From NCBI GenBank assembly GCA_963713805.1, contig CAVQNF010000013.1:1-64000 (forward strand): a DNA stretch of 64,000 nucleotides, in the 5' to 3' direction. This DNA is from GAS188 sp963713805 (GTDB taxonomy: Bacteria > Pseudomonadota > Alphaproteobacteria > Rhizobiales > Beijerinckiaceae). Position numbers and translations under genes: made by a program. Positions 20,386 through 31,102 of the stretch are shown in pieces. The notes beneath the pieces were generated by a model that saw only the letters and a program-made list of their open reading frames with translations, was not told where the DNA came from and made no database searches. Numbering within the stretch: position 1 is the first letter of the stretch; each line of letters begins with the position of its first letter.

Positions 20386-20808
20386 ATGACGCATGCTGGA
20401 AGCTGTTTTTGCGGCGCGGTCGAGATCGAGGTCACGGGCTCACCCGAGGCCATGGGCTATTGTCATTGCCGGTCTTGCCGTTCCTGGTCCGGGGGGCCGG
20501 TGAACGCCTTCAGCCTTTGGAAGCCCGGAGCCGTGCGGATCAAATCGGGAGCCGAGCACGTCGCGACCTTCGCCAAGACACCGCTCAGCGAGCGCCAGTA
20601 TTGCGCGAAATGCGGCGGCCACCTGATGGCCAATCATCCGCCTCTCGGCCTCGTGGACGTGTTCGCGGCCACGCTCCCGACACTCGACTTCGTTCCCGGC
20701 GTTCACGTCAACTATGCCGAGACCGTGCTGCCCATGCGCGACGGCCTGCCGAAGCTGAAGGACTTCCCGGCGGAATTCGGCGGTTCCGGCGATGTCATCG
20801 CCGAATAG
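20386..20808 (+). CDS. GFA family protein (zinc-binding, CENP-V/Gfa-like)
   Basis: Small protein of the glutathione-dependent formaldehyde-activating enzyme fold, 140 residues. It binds zinc through CFCGAVEIEV, YCHCRSCRSWSGGP and QYCAKCGGHLM, all present. Members were named for formaldehyde activation, but for most, including this one, an enzymatic role is unproven. Start MTHAGSCFCG at 20386 has GAGAGGAACC before it. It converges with the FAD oxidoreductase, about 50 bases apart. The frame is clean. Confidence 0.88.
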   Translation: MTHAGSCFCGAVEIEVTGSPEAMGYCHCRSCRSWSGGPVNAFSLWKPGAVRIKSGAEHVATFAKTPLSERQYCAKCGGHLMANHPPLGLVDVFAATLPTLDFVPGVHVNYAETVLPMRDGLPKLKDFPAEFGGSGDVIAE

Positions 20809-20857
20809 CCGCGCCCTCGACAGCGGACGATCGTTCTTGGTGGAGCTGGCCGCGTCC

Positions 20858-22092
20858 TCATGCGATTCCCAGTAGTGATGGGAATATTGGGCGCGGCACG
20901 CCTCGCTTAAGCGCTCTTCGGATCCGGGATCGGAGCTCGCGCGTCCCGGCGCGAGCGCCGCGAGATCCATCGGAGAACGGCCGGAGATGATCCACTGGGC
21001 GAGCACCTCGCCGACCGCGGGGGCAATCGAGAGGCCCCCGACGCAGCAGCCGCCCGCAACGAAAAGCCCGCGCACGTCCGGCACGGGGCCGACCGTGTGT
21101 TCGCCGTCGGCCGTCATGGTCGGCAGCCCGCCCCGATGCTCGCGCAGCCCGATGCCTCGGCCGAGCTCGGCAAAAATCGGGAGCTGCTCGCGCACGCTCC
21201 TTGCGAGTGCGCGAAGCACGTCGAGATCGAGCGGCATATCCTTGATGTCGAAGGAGGGCGCAACGCGCGCCATGTCGTATTGGATGGGCGTTCTCTCGTA
21301 GCCGCCCAGCATGAGCCCGCCCTTGTCGGGGCGCACATAGACATTCGCGTCGATGATGCGCGTGATCGGCTGGTTCGGCTCGACGCCGTCGATCGGCTCG
21401 GTGATGAGAAGCTGGTGGCGTGTCGGCACCATGGCGACGCGGGATCCAGCAAGCGACGCCACTTGCCTCGTCCAGGCTCCGGCGGCGTCGACCACGACGC
21501 GGCATGAAATCTCGCCCTTGTCCGTCGACACTCCGGAAACGGCCCCTTCCCTGATCGTGATCCCGGTGACCCTGCGTGTGCGGTAGCGTCGCGGCCCCGA
21601 GCTTGCCCGCCGCTCTTGCATAGCCGACGGGGATTTGCGCCGGCTCGAGATAAAGATCGGTCGGCGAAAAGGTCACGGCCCGGATGCCGCGCGTTTCGAG
21701 GAAAGGCATCTTTCCTCTTCGCCTCGTCCGGCGAGATGAAGTCGAGCTCGACGCCGAGGCGCCGGCCGCGCGCGACCTCGGCCTTGAGCTGCTCCTCATG
21801 CTCGGGAAGGCGCGCGATCTTGAGCGCTCCCGGCTGATGATAGGTCAACGGCTCGCCGGTCTCCCGCGCGAAACTCTCGATCTTCCTGACGGCCAGCACC
21901 GCGAGCCGCGTCATGAGCTCGGACCGCGCGCACTTGAGATGTCAGTCCGGCGGCGCGCGGCGAGGTCTGCGATCCGAGGTCGTGCATGTCCACGAGCGCG
22001 ACGCCGAGCTTGCCTGCCTGCGCCAGATGGAAGGCTACGCTCGATCCGAGCGCGCCCGAACCGATCACGACAACCTCGGTTTCGCTGATCAT
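20858..22092 (-). CDS. FAD-dependent oxidoreductase, DAO family (sarcosine/dimethylglycine dehydrogenase-like; about five frameshifts)
   Basis: Likely oxidises an N-methylated or secondary amine such as sarcosine. The N-terminus is a Rossmann FAD site, MISETEVVVIGSGALGSSVA, then DLGSQTSPRAAGLTSQVR. Later blocks: GEPLTYHQPGALKIARLPEH, FSPTDLYLEPAQIPVGYARA, VVVDAAGAWTRQVASLAGSR, TADGEHTVGPVPDVRGLFVA and GGCCVGGLSIAPAVGEVLAQ. Breaks are near 21915, 21705, 21585, 21555 and 20890. The main C-terminal frame runs on without a stop through the convergent GFA gene. The stop at 20858 in the neighbouring frame (after LLGIA) is more plausible, so I end it there. It is divergent from the Dpp-type transporter, with a 388-base shared upstream region, and matches in chemistry the FAD/GcvT gene at 28171. 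Confidence 0.8.
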
Positions 22093-22480
22093 CTCGTTCC
22101 TCGTCCTCGTTGCCTTGGGTTATCGGAGCTTGTGCCTTTCGGCATGCTACGGCAGCTCGACCATGTCTAGGTTTGCACCCGGCGGAAGCTTCACCAGTCC
22201 TCGCCTCAAGGGTTGCTTGGCGAGCCAAAAACAGACGGGCCGGCCATCTTCCACGCATCTCGTCTTCCGCTGCAATGTACAATCGGGTCGATCACGATTG
22301 AAATACTTCTGGACAGGTCCGTGGAGATTTTGCTTTGATCTACTCGAAAGACCTGCAGGCTTAATCTTTTCTGGTCCGATCGGCGCTGAAGCGAACGGCA
22401 GCTGGACCGCATCGCGAGATCAACACGTCGGAGGACGGACGGGTCATAAATTCGATCACCCAGCGGGAGGAGAGGCGTCG
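22093..22480. other. Divergent intergenic region
   Basis: 388 bases between the minus-strand FAD oxidoreductase and the plus-strand transporter operon. It must hold both promoters. I could not fix a convincing -35/-10 pair, and no coding frame with family-like content was found. Confidence 0.45.
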
Positions 22481-24096
22481 ATGAAGGACTATGAGCTCCA
22501 TCTTTGGGACGAATTCCGATCCGGCCGCTTGAACCGCCGCGAGCTTCTGAGGCTCGCCTCGGTGGCCGGCGTTTCGCTCGCGGCATTCGGCGTCGCGGGA
22601 ACGAGGTCGGCGGGCGCGCAAACCGAACCGAAGCGCGGCGGCACGCTGCGCCTCGCGGCGCAATATCCCGGCAAGGATCCGGAGTCCGTCACCGCGTCGA
22701 ACGCCGGAGAGGTGTTCACCTATCAGCCCTCGCTCGAATATCTCTGCTATCCGAGGGAGGATTGGACGCTCGATCCGCGGCTTGCCACGTCCTGGAAGGC
22801 CGAGCCCGATCCGAAGACCTGGGTCTTCACCATTCGCCAGGGCGTCAAATGGCACGACGGCTCCATGCTCACGACCGACGATGTGGTCGCCACCTTCGAG
22901 CGCCTGCTCGACCCCAAGGTCGGGTCCTCGGCCGGCTCGGTCTACAAGGGGGTGCTTTCCTTCGGCAACGTGGAGAAGGTCAGCGACACCGACGTGCGCT
23001 TCCATCTCGACAAGACATTCGTCGATTTTCCCTATCTCGTCTCGGGTTTCGCCTATCAATCGGCGATCCTGCCGAAGAATTACGAGATGGGCTCCTTCAC
23101 CAAGGGCGGCATCGGCACCGGGCCCTTCGTCCTCAAGGAATATGCGCCGCATCAGCATGCCGACTACGTCGCCAACAAGGAGTATTGGGCGAAGGGCATG
23201 CCCTATCTCGACGGGCTGAAGGTCGCTCTACTACGCGGAGGAATCGGCGACCGTGCTCGCCATGCAGGCCGGCGATATCGACATCTATCCGGTCGTTCCG
23301 CTGAAGGGCGGCGAGCCCATCCTCAACAATCCCAATTTCAAGATTCTGAGGCACCCGTCGGCCGACTACCGCTCGATCCACATGCGGGTCGACCAGGCGC
23401 CCTTCAAGGACAAGCGCGTGCGGCAGGCGGTCGCCTATTGCATCAACCGCGAGGCGCTCGTGAAATCGCTGTTCAACGGCGCGGCGACCGTCGCCAACGA
23501 CCACAGCTTCGCGCCGGTCTATGTCGACACGCAACTCGCCAACAGCGAGATCCCGCAGCGCAAGCAGGATTACGAAAAGGCGAAGGCCTTGCTGAAGGAA
23601 GCCGGCGTCAACGGCTTCGATGTCACGCTCACCACGGGCCAATATCTCGAGATGCCGCAATATGCCGTCGCGCTCAGGGAATATTGCAAGCCGGTCGGCA
23701 TCAACATCAACGTCAACGTCATGCCGGTCGATCAATACTACGGGTCAGGCGACAACCAGCCCTGGCTCGTGGTGCCGATGGGCGAGACGGATTGGGCGGC
23801 GCGCGGAACGGTGGCCCAGGCCATCATCCCGGAATTCCCGACCGGCGCGCTTTGGAACTCGGCGCATTGGAGCGATCCGCAATTCGACAAGCTCTTCGCC
23901 GACTACAACGCCGAGCTCGATCATCCAGAAGCGTCAGAAGCTGGCGCTCGAGCTCGCCAAGATCGAGCATGAGGAGCTTCCCGTCATCATCAGCTATTGG
24001 ATCGAGGCGCAGCGGGCGACGACGAAGGCGGTGAACGGCTTCCCGACGGCGCCCGACAACTTCATCGATCTGCGCGCGACCTGGCTTTCGTCGTAG
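22481..24096 (+). CDS. ABC transporter substrate-binding protein, family 5 (peptide/opine type; two frameshifts)
   Basis: Periplasmic receptor of a Dpp/Opp-type importer, about 538 residues. The leader MKDYELHLWDEFRSGRLNRR followed by ELLRLASVAGVSLAAFGVAG is a twin-arginine (Tat) signal with N-R-R-E-L-L-R. Mature part: PKRGGTLRLAAQYPGKDPES, SWKAEPDPKTWVFTIRQGVK, WHDGSMLTTDDVVATFERLL, GIGTGPFVLKEYAPHQHADY and AVAYCINREALVKSLFNGAA. Breaks near 23225 and 23922. Ribosome site GGGAGGAGAGGC before the ATG at 22481. First of five transporter genes. Family-5 receptors bind peptides, opines, nickel or sugar acids; neighbouring FAD amine oxidases hint at an amine or N-methyl amino-acid ligand. Confidence 0.92.
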
Positions 24097-24136
24097 GCAG
24101 GGCGTTCGGCGAGGATTCGCGGGAGCCGCGCGCGGC

Positions 24137-25081
24137 GTGGGTCGGTTCCTCGTCAAACGTCTGGCCTTGGCCTTCGTCACGCTGTTTTGCGTCTCGATCA
24201 TCCTGTTCCTGGTCGCCCAGGTGATGCCGGGCGATGTCGGGCGCGCCATCCTCGGCCCCTACGCGACCGAGGTGCAGGTGCGCGCGCTCGATCATCAGCT
24301 CGGCGTCGATCGCCCGCTCTTCGAGCGCTACTCGACCTGGCTCGTCGGCTTCGTTCGCGGCGACTGGGGAACCTCCTTCCTGCTGCACCGCCCGGCCGCG
24401 ACGATCGCCTTCGACCGGCTCCACAACTCGCTCATGCTCGGCGGCTTCGCTCTCCTTCTCATCGTGCCGACCTCGATCGGCTTCGGCGTCCTCGCGGCGC
24501 TCAATTACGGAAAATGGCCTGATCGCCTCATCTCCGTCGCGGGGCTTTCGCTGATCGCGCTTCCGGAGTTCGTGACGGGCATCATCGTGCTCGTCATCTT
24601 CGCGGTGGAGCTCGGCTGGCTCCCCGCCTCGTCCCATGTCCCGGCCCTCAACCCGCTGGATTGGTTCCGGCAGCTTCTGTTGCCGTCCATTCCCCTGATG
24701 TTCGTCCTGTTCGGCTATATCTCGCGCATGGCGCGCGCCGGCACGATCGAATCGCTCAGGTCGAATTACGTGCGGACCGCGATTCTCAAGGGTCTGCCGC
24801 GCCGGACGGTCATCTGGCGCCACGTGCTGCGCAATTCTCTCCTGCCGACGATCACCGTGATCAGCGTCCAGACCGGGTATCTCGTCGGCGGTCTCGTCGT
24901 GACCGAGACGCTGTTCAGCTATCCCGGGATCGGCAAGCTCGTGCTCGATTCCGCCGTCCAGCACGATCTTCCGGTCCTCCAGGCGACCGTGCTGCTGGTG
25001 GCGGTGCTCTACATGGCGCTGACGCTTCTCGCCGACGTGCTCTACACTTTGCTCAATCCTCGTGTCCGCCTTGCCGCCTAG
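24137..25081 (+). CDS. ABC transporter permease, DppB type
   Basis: First membrane subunit of the importer, 314 residues, unbroken. It starts with GTG at 24137: VGRFLVKRLALAFVTLFCVS, then ILFLVAQVMPGDVGRAILGP. The EAA region includes YVRTAILKGLPRRTVIWRHV and LRNSLLPTITVISVQTGYLV; the end reads LTLLADVLYTLLNPRVRLAA. Six membrane spans are apparent. Its 3' end overlaps the start of the next permease by 20 bases. One of the few transporter genes without a frame break. Confidence 0.92.
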   Translation: MGRFLVKRLALAFVTLFCVSIILFLVAQVMPGDVGRAILGPYATEVQVRALDHQLGVDRPLFERYSTWLVGFVRGDWGTSFLLHRPAATIAFDRLHNSLMLGGFALLLIVPTSIGFGVLAALNYGKWPDRLISVAGLSLIALPEFVTGIIVLVIFAVELGWLPASSHVPALNPLDWFRQLLLPSIPLMFVLFGYISRMARAGTIESLRSNYVRTAILKGLPRRTVIWRHVLRNSLLPTITVISVQTGYLVGGLVVTETLFSYPGIGKLVLDSAVQHDLPVLQATVLLVAVLYMALTLLADVLYTLLNPRVRLAA

Positions 25082-26023
25082 CCTCGCGCACGACGAGCTG
25101 CGCGGCAGCCACGCCCGTCCGATCGGCGGAGAGAGCTGCGCCGGCGAGCGCCGCGAGCGGAGCGCGCCGAGACTGACGCGCGCGGTCTCGCGCCCGGCGC
25201 GCGCGAGAGAAGTGTTTCGCGCCTTGTGGCATTCGAAGACCTTCGTGATCGGAACGGCGATCGTGCTGTTCTGGGTGCTCGACGCGATCTTCTGGCCGCT
25301 TTTCGTTCCCTATGATCCCGAGGGTCTCGTCTCGCCGACGACGCTTGCAGCCGCCTTCCGCGGCTCATCTCTTCGGCACCGACGATCTCGGCCGCGACAT
25401 CTTCTCGCGCACGCTCGCCGGCGCGAGCCCGACGCTCACCGTCGCGCCGCTCGCCACGGCGATCGGGGTCGCCGGCGGAATCCTCGTCGGGCTTTTCACC
25501 GGCTATTTTCGAGGGATCGCCGACGACATCGTGATGCGCATCGTCGATGCGCTTGCTGGCCTTCCCGCTCATCATCATCGCGGTCCTGGTGATTTCCGTT
25601 CTCGGCCCGTCGATCACCAATGTCATCTTGGTGATCGGCATCGTCTTCACGCCGATCGTCGCGCGCACGGTGCGCTCGGCCGTGCTGGTGGAACGCCAGC
25701 GCGAATACGTGGCCGCGGCGAAGCTGCTCGGCAACTCGGATCTCTACATCATGTTCGCCGAGATCCTGCCGAACATCACGGGGCCGATCGCGGTCGAGGT
25801 CACGATCCGCCTCGGCTATGCGATCTTCACCTCGGCGACCCTCTCCTTCCTCGCGCTCGGCATCCAGCAGCCCTCACCGGATTGGGGGCTGACGATCAGC
25901 ATCGGCCGCGTCTTCCTGCAGACGGCCCCGTCGGAGGTCTTGTTCCCCGCCGCGGCGCTCGCGACGCTCATCGTCGGCGTCAACCTCATCGCCGACGGCC
26001 TGCGCCAGGTGCTCGAGGAATGA
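25062..26023 (+). CDS. ABC transporter permease, DppC type (two frameshifts)
   Basis: Second membrane subunit, about 320 residues. A basic leader precedes the first helix HSKTFVIGTAIVLFWVLDAI. After a break near 25362 come HLFGTDDLGRDIFSRTLAGA (family hallmark) and SPTLTVAPLATAIGVAGGIL. After another near 25555, VARTVRSAVLVERQREYVAA, AKLLGNSDLYIMFAEILPNI (EAA loop) and SFLALGIQQPSPDWGLTISI. It ends VLEE at a TGA at 26021-26023, within a near-tandem duplication. Overlaps dppB-like by 20 bases. Confidence 0.9.
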
Positions 26024-26043
26024 ATGGTGCTCGAGGAATGATC
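26008..26043 (+). repeat. 18-bp near-tandem duplication at the permease/ATPase junction
   Basis: GGTGCTCGAGGAATGA occurs at 26008-26023 and again at 26026-26041, two bases apart. The first copy holds the permease stop; the second supplies the ATG (26038) of the next gene. The duplication keeps both signals and displaces the ATPase start by 18 bases. Confidence 0.85.
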
Positions 26044-27078
26044 GAGATGCACACTCCAGCTAGCCTTCCCGACACGGGCGCTCTCGCCATCGAGCATCTG
26101 ACGATCAGCTATCTGCGCCGCGAGCGGGTGCTGCCGGTCTTGACGGATGTCTCCTTTCACATCGAGCCCGGCGAGGCCTATGGGCTCGTCGGCGAATCCG
26201 GGATGCGGCAAGACCACGGTCGCCATGGCGGTGATGTGCTATCTTGCCCGCGAACGCCCGGATCGAGGCCGGCCGGATCATGCTTCAAGGCATCGACCTC
26301 ACGACGGCCGGGCAAGCGCAGCTTCGCAGCCTGCGCGGCAACCGGATGGCGATGGTCTATCAGGATGCCGGCAGCGCGCTGAACCCCTCGCTCACGGTCG
26401 GCCGCCAGATCGCCGAGGTCTACCGTTTCCACGGCGGCCTCGACGGCGGCGCCGCGATGGAGGCCGCCGGCGCGATGCTGGAAACGGTGCAGATCGCCGA
26501 TCCCGCCCGCATGCTGCGCCGCTATCCGCATGAGCTCTCCGGCGGCCAGCAGCAGCGCGTCATGTTCGCGATGGCGCTCGCCACGAATCCCGACCTTCTG
26601 GTGCTCGACGAGCCGACGACCGGGCTCGACACGACGGTGGAAGCGGAAGTCCTCGATCTCGTCTCGCGTTTGCGCAGCAAATTCAGCGCCTCGATCCTCT
26701 TCATCAGCCATAATCTCGGGATCGTCGCGCGCATGTGCGAGCGAGTGGGCGTGCTCTACGCGGGACGCCTGATCGAGGAGGGGCCTTCGCGGGAAATCTT
26801 CTCCGATCCGCGCCACCCCTACACGCTCGGCCTCTCGCGCTGCGTTCCGAATCGGCATCATGCGCAAGGACGCGCATCGGCTCGACCCGATCGCGGGTTC
26901 CCTGCCGCCCTTGGGTCTCGCGGTCGAAGGCTGCGTCTATGCTCCGCGCTGCCCCATCGCGCGGCCGCGCTGCCGCGAAGAGGATCCTCCTGCCTTCGCT
27001 TCCGGCGCGAGCCGCGTGAGCCGCTGCTTCTATCACGCCGAGGTTCCGCGCATCCCGCCAGAGCGTGCGAGGCGTTAG
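26038..27078 (+). CDS. ABC transporter ATP-binding protein, DppD type (three frameshifts)
   Basis: First ATPase of the importer, about 345 residues. MIEMHTPASLPDTGALAIEH opens the frame; Walker A is GESGCGKTTVAMAVM across a break near 26205. After a second break near 26255: MVYQDAGSALNPSLTVGRQI (Q-loop), YPHELSGGQQQRVMFAMALA (signature), LLVLDEPTTGLDTTVEAEVL (Walker B) and FISHNLGIVARMCERVGVLY. A third break near 26845 leads to the oligopeptide/dipeptide C-terminal domain with CVYAPRCPIARPRC and SRCFYHAE, the paired-cysteine pattern of Opp/Dpp ATPases. It ends at a TAG at 27076-27078. Confidence 0.92.
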
Positions 27079-28147
27079 CCGAGCGCTCGGCGCCGACGGC
27101 GCGCGCCGAAGAGCTGCTGCGCGTCGAAGACTTGAGCAAGCGCTATGGCGTCGGCGCCAATCAGGTGGTGGCCCTCGACGACGTTTCGATCGAGCTCGAA
27201 GCCGGTGAAATCCTGGGCCTCGTCGGCGAATCCGGGAGCGGAAAATCGACGCTCGCGAAATGCGTCGTCGGCTTGTTGGAGGCCTCGGGAGGCGAGATCG
27301 ACTTCGCGGGCAGAGCGGCTTTCGCGGCTCGCGGATTGGCGAAAGCCCGAACTGCGCCGCAAGCTGCAGATGGTGTTCCAGAACCCCGACACCACGCTCA
27401 ATCCGAGCCATACGGCCCGACGCATTCTCACGCGCGCCGCGCGGCTTCTCTCCGACCGGCGGCTCACCGGCGGATGTGGATCAGCCGCGTCGCCTCGCTT
27501 GCCGCCGCCGTGCAATCTGCGGCCGCATCATCTCGATCTCAAGCCGTCCTTCCTCTCGGGCGGGCTCAAGCAGCGCGTCGCGATCGCGCGCGCCTTCGCC
27601 GGCTCGCCGGCGCTCGTGCTTTGCGATGAGCCGACATCGGCGCTCGACGTCTCGGTGCAGGCGACGATCCTCAACCTCCTCGTCGATCTGCAGGCGAAGC
27701 CAGCGTGTCGCCTATCTCTTCATTTCGCATGACCTCGGCGTCGTGCGTTACCTCGCCGACCGCATCGCGGTCATGTATCTCGGGCAAATCATCGAGATCG
27801 GTCCGGCGCAGGAGGTCTTCAGCCCGCCGCACCACCCCTATACCGAGGCGCTTCTGTCGGCGATGCCGACGATCGACGAGAGCCAGGGCGCGCGGATCAA
27901 GCTCTACGGGCACGCATGCCGAATCCGGCAAATCCGCCCTCGGGATGCCGGTTCCACACGCGCTGTCCCCGCTATCTCGGCGACATCTGTCGCGAACGCG
28001 AGCCGCCGTGGCAGGAGGATCAGCAGGAGCGGGAAGGCGCATCGGTATCGTTGCCACATCGCGCCCGCCGATCTCGGGCCGGCGCAAAGGGAGATGATTT
28101 CGCGCCCCGCGGAAAACGACCAGCGCCCGGGCAGGCCTCGGCACTGA
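27064..28147 (+). CDS. ABC transporter ATP-binding protein, DppF type (several frameshifts)
   Basis: Second ATPase, about 355 residues. The readable start is RAEELLRVEDLSKRYGVGAN; Walker A is GLVGESGSGKSTLAKCVVGL. After a break near 27315, ELRRKLQMVFQNPDTTLNPS. Then SFLSGGLKQRVAIARAFAGS (signature), LVLCDEPTSALDVSVQATIL (Walker B), and after one near 27705, AYLFISHDLGVVRYLADRIA. The tail has CRFHTRCPRYLGDICRE. The frame changes again between 27915 and 28060 before a TGA at 28145-28147. No ATG is in frame near the beginning, so the start is approximate; it overlaps the preceding ATPase end. Confidence 0.9.
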
Positions 28148-28170
28148 AGGCCGCGCGACGGGAGCCGCGC

Positions 28171-30624
28171 ATGAAAAGCCATGCTCGGGTCGTCGTGGTC
28201 GGGGGCGGCGTCGTCGGCGCGAATATTCTCTACGCGCTCGCGAAGAAGGGCTGGTCCGATGTGGTCGTTGCTCGAGCGGCGCGAGCTCACGTCAGGATCG
28301 ACCTGGCATGCCGCGGGGCTCATGTCGATCTATTCGACGAGCTATTACGCGAGCAGGCTCTACATGCGCAGCCACGAGGTTTATGCGCAGGTCGAGGCCG
28401 AGACCGGCCAGGCTGTCGGCTTTCATCGCTGCCGGCACGCTGCGCCTTGCCTCCACCAAGGACCGGCTGGACGAATATCTTCATTACATGGACATCGCGG
28501 ACAGCTTCGGCGCGAAGGCGGAAATCGTCGGCCCTGCCGAGGTGCGTCGTCTCTGGCCGCTGGTCGAGAAAACGAGCGACCTCGAAGGCGCGCTCTACCA
28601 CCAAGACGACGGGCACGCGGCCCCGCCGATGTGACGCAAGCTCTCGCGAAGGGCGCGCGCCTCCTCGGCGCCGAGATTTATCGGCAGACCGAGGTGATCG
28701 GCATCGAGCCGGCACCCGGGCGGAGAATGGCGGGTCCGCACGCGCGCAGGGCGACATCGTCTGCGAGCATGTCGTGACTCGCCACGGGAAGCTTCGCCCG
28801 GCAGACGGCCGCGATGGTCGGCCTCGACATTCCCGATCGTTCCCGATCGTGCATCAATATCTCGTGACCGAGGATCTCACCGAGATCGTCGAACGCCGCA
28901 GGCAGGGGCTCGCCCGAAATGCCCGTCCTGCGCGACGACACGGTGCAGGGCTATATTCGCGAGGAGGGCAGGGGGCTGATGTTCGGGCCCTATGACGAGA
29001 ATCCGCCGTTATGGGGGCTCGACGGCGTGCCGGCAGATTATGCGGGCGAGCTGTTGCCGCCGGATCTCGAGGCGACGCTCCCGCATTTCGAGCGCGCGGT
29101 CGTGCGCGTGCCGAGGTTGGGCACGGTCGGCATCAAGACCTGCGTCTCCGGCCCCATCGCGGTCACGCCCGACAACCGGCCCCTCGTCGGCCCCGCTTGG
29201 GGCTTCGAGAATTTCTGGCTCGCCGAGGGCTTCACCGGCGGCATCGCCATGGGCGGCGGGATCGGCCATTCGCTCGCCGAATGGATCGTCGCATGGAGAG
29301 CCCGGCATCGATCTTCACGAGTTCGATCCGCGCCGTTTCGGCGCCTACGCCAACGAAGCGTTACGCGAGCATCAAGAGCCGGGAGGCCTTCGCCAATAAT
29401 TTCGGCGTCAATTTTCCGGATTGGGAATGGCCGGCCGCGCGGCCGCTCAAGACCTCGCCCTGCCATGACAAGCTGGAGCGGCATGGGGCGGTCTTCGGCG
29501 CGACCTATGGCTGGGAAATCCCGCGATGGTTCGCGCCCGAAGGGCGTCGAGCGCAAGGACCGCCACAGCTACCGGCGCAGCAACTCTTTCGAACATGTGG
29601 GCGAGGAGTGCCGCGCCGTGCGCGAGCGCGTGGGGCTCTATGATCTGACGCCCGCCGCCAAATACGAGCTTTCCGGCCAGGGGCCGCGGCCTGGCTCGAC
29701 AGGCAGCTCGCGACCCGCCTGCCCGACCGGCCCGGCAAGGATCGCGCTTGGCTATGTGCTCACGCCCGCCGGCGGCGTGCTTTGCGAATTGACGGTGACG
29801 TGCCTTGCCGAGGATCACTTCTATCTGGTCGGCCCCACCGTCGCGGAGCGCCATCACTTCGACGTGCTCGCCAAGGCTCTGCCGAGGGACGGCAGCGTGA
29901 GCTTGAGAAACGTCACCTCGGCGCTTCGGAGCCTTCGCGATCGTCGGGCCGAGAGCCCGCGACCTGCTGGCGAGGCCTCACCGATGCCGATCTCTCGAAT
30001 GCGGCCTTCCCCTGGTGGTCGGCGCGCACCGTGAGCGGTCGGTCTTGCGTCCGACGGTGCGGGCGTTGCGGGTGAATTATGTGGGCGAGCTCGGCTGGGA
30101 ACTCCATCACCCGATCGAATATCAGAACCATCTCTTCGAGGCGCTTCTGCTCGGGCGGCAAGGCGCAGGGTCTCGCCTTGATCGGCAGCCGCGCCGTCGA
30201 GGCCTTGCGAATGGAGAAGAGCTATCCGGCATTCTGGCGCGAGCTCACCTGCGAATACACGCTGCTCGAAGCGGGGCTTGGCCGCTTCGTCGATCTTCAC
30301 AAGCCCGATTTCGTCGGGCGTGCGGCTCTCCTCGAACAGCTGAACGACGGCGTTCCCGGAAGCTCGTGGTGCTTCGGATGGCGTCAGGCGATGCCGATCC
30401 ATTTCAGAACGAGGTCGTCTACCGCGACGGAAAGCCCGTGGGACGCATCACCAGCGCCGCGCATGGGCACATCATCGGCGATTGTCTCGCGCACGCCTAT
30501 CTGGTCGCCCGATCACGCCGCGGTGGGAGAAGCGCTCGAGGTCTCCGTTCTCGGCGAGCGGCGGCAGGCTCGCATCATCGCGCCTTCGCCCTTCGACCCC
30601 GGGCATGTCAGGCCTCGGAGCTGA
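28171..30624 (+). CDS. Dimethylglycine dehydrogenase-like FAD/aminomethyltransferase protein (many frameshifts)
   Basis: Two-part enzyme of the dimethylglycine/sarcosine dehydrogenase family, about 815 residues. It oxidises an N-methyl group and passes the one-carbon unit to tetrahydrofolate. N-terminal FAD domain: MKSHARVVVVGGGVVGANIL, RRELTSGSTWHAAGLMSIYS, SRLYMRSHEVYAQVEAETGQ, RPLVGPAWGFENFWLAEGFT and GGIAMGGGIGHSLAEWIV. Linker: NNFGVNFPDWEWPAARPLKT and RSNSFEHVGEECRAVRERVG. GcvT domain: LYDLTPAAKYELSGQG, YVLTPAGGVLCELTVT, LRVNYVGELGWELHHPIEYQ, then MEKSYPAFWRELTCEYTLLE and DLHKPDFVGRAALLEQ. I see about ten frame changes. It follows the transporter operon by 23 bases and is probably its last gene, supporting uptake and demethylation of a glycine-betaine-derived or similar compound. 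Confidence 0.86.
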
Positions 30625-31102
30625 GCCGGGTGCTCAAAGGCTCGTCGATGCGCAAGAATTCCTCGCGCTGTCGGGCTTCGGTGGCGGGTGCCTGGGGGAG
30701 GACGCGGGCCGGTCGTTACTTCGGCCGCTATCTCGAGACCGGGAGCGGCGCTCGCCGCCCGAAGGCTGCCGGTCGCGAGCTTCACGCGATGTCTCGCCGC
30801 GCCTCCGTCGCCCCACGGCCGAATGCGTCGGGAGGCACCTCCCTGTCGCATCCTGACGCAAGATACCTCAAACCGGACGGGAGTTCGAAAGCAAACCACA
30901 ATATCCGTTTGACGCTTTCGCAATATTTGCATGATTGGACGGCTCTTGCGAACGATATTTCCCGATCGGACGAAATCCCCGTATCGACTCTCCCGTGGTA
31001 CAAGGTTTCGCTCGGACCCAACCTTTCGCCGTGGAAACGACGGCTCTGGAACAATCTGGCCGGATTGAGAGTTCCGTCCGGCGCCCGAAGAGGGAGCTTG
31101 AG
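30625..31102. other. Intergenic region before the L,D-transpeptidase
   Basis: 478 bases without a convincing gene. A TTGACG at 30909-30914 followed 16 bases later by ATGATT is a weak promoter candidate for the downstream gene. AT content rises from about 30880 on. Confidence 0.4.

Noticed and set aside
20128..20394. 88-codon minus-strand frame between the methyltransferase and GFA genes
   Set aside because: No family resemblance, no ribosome site, and it runs across the GFA upstream region.
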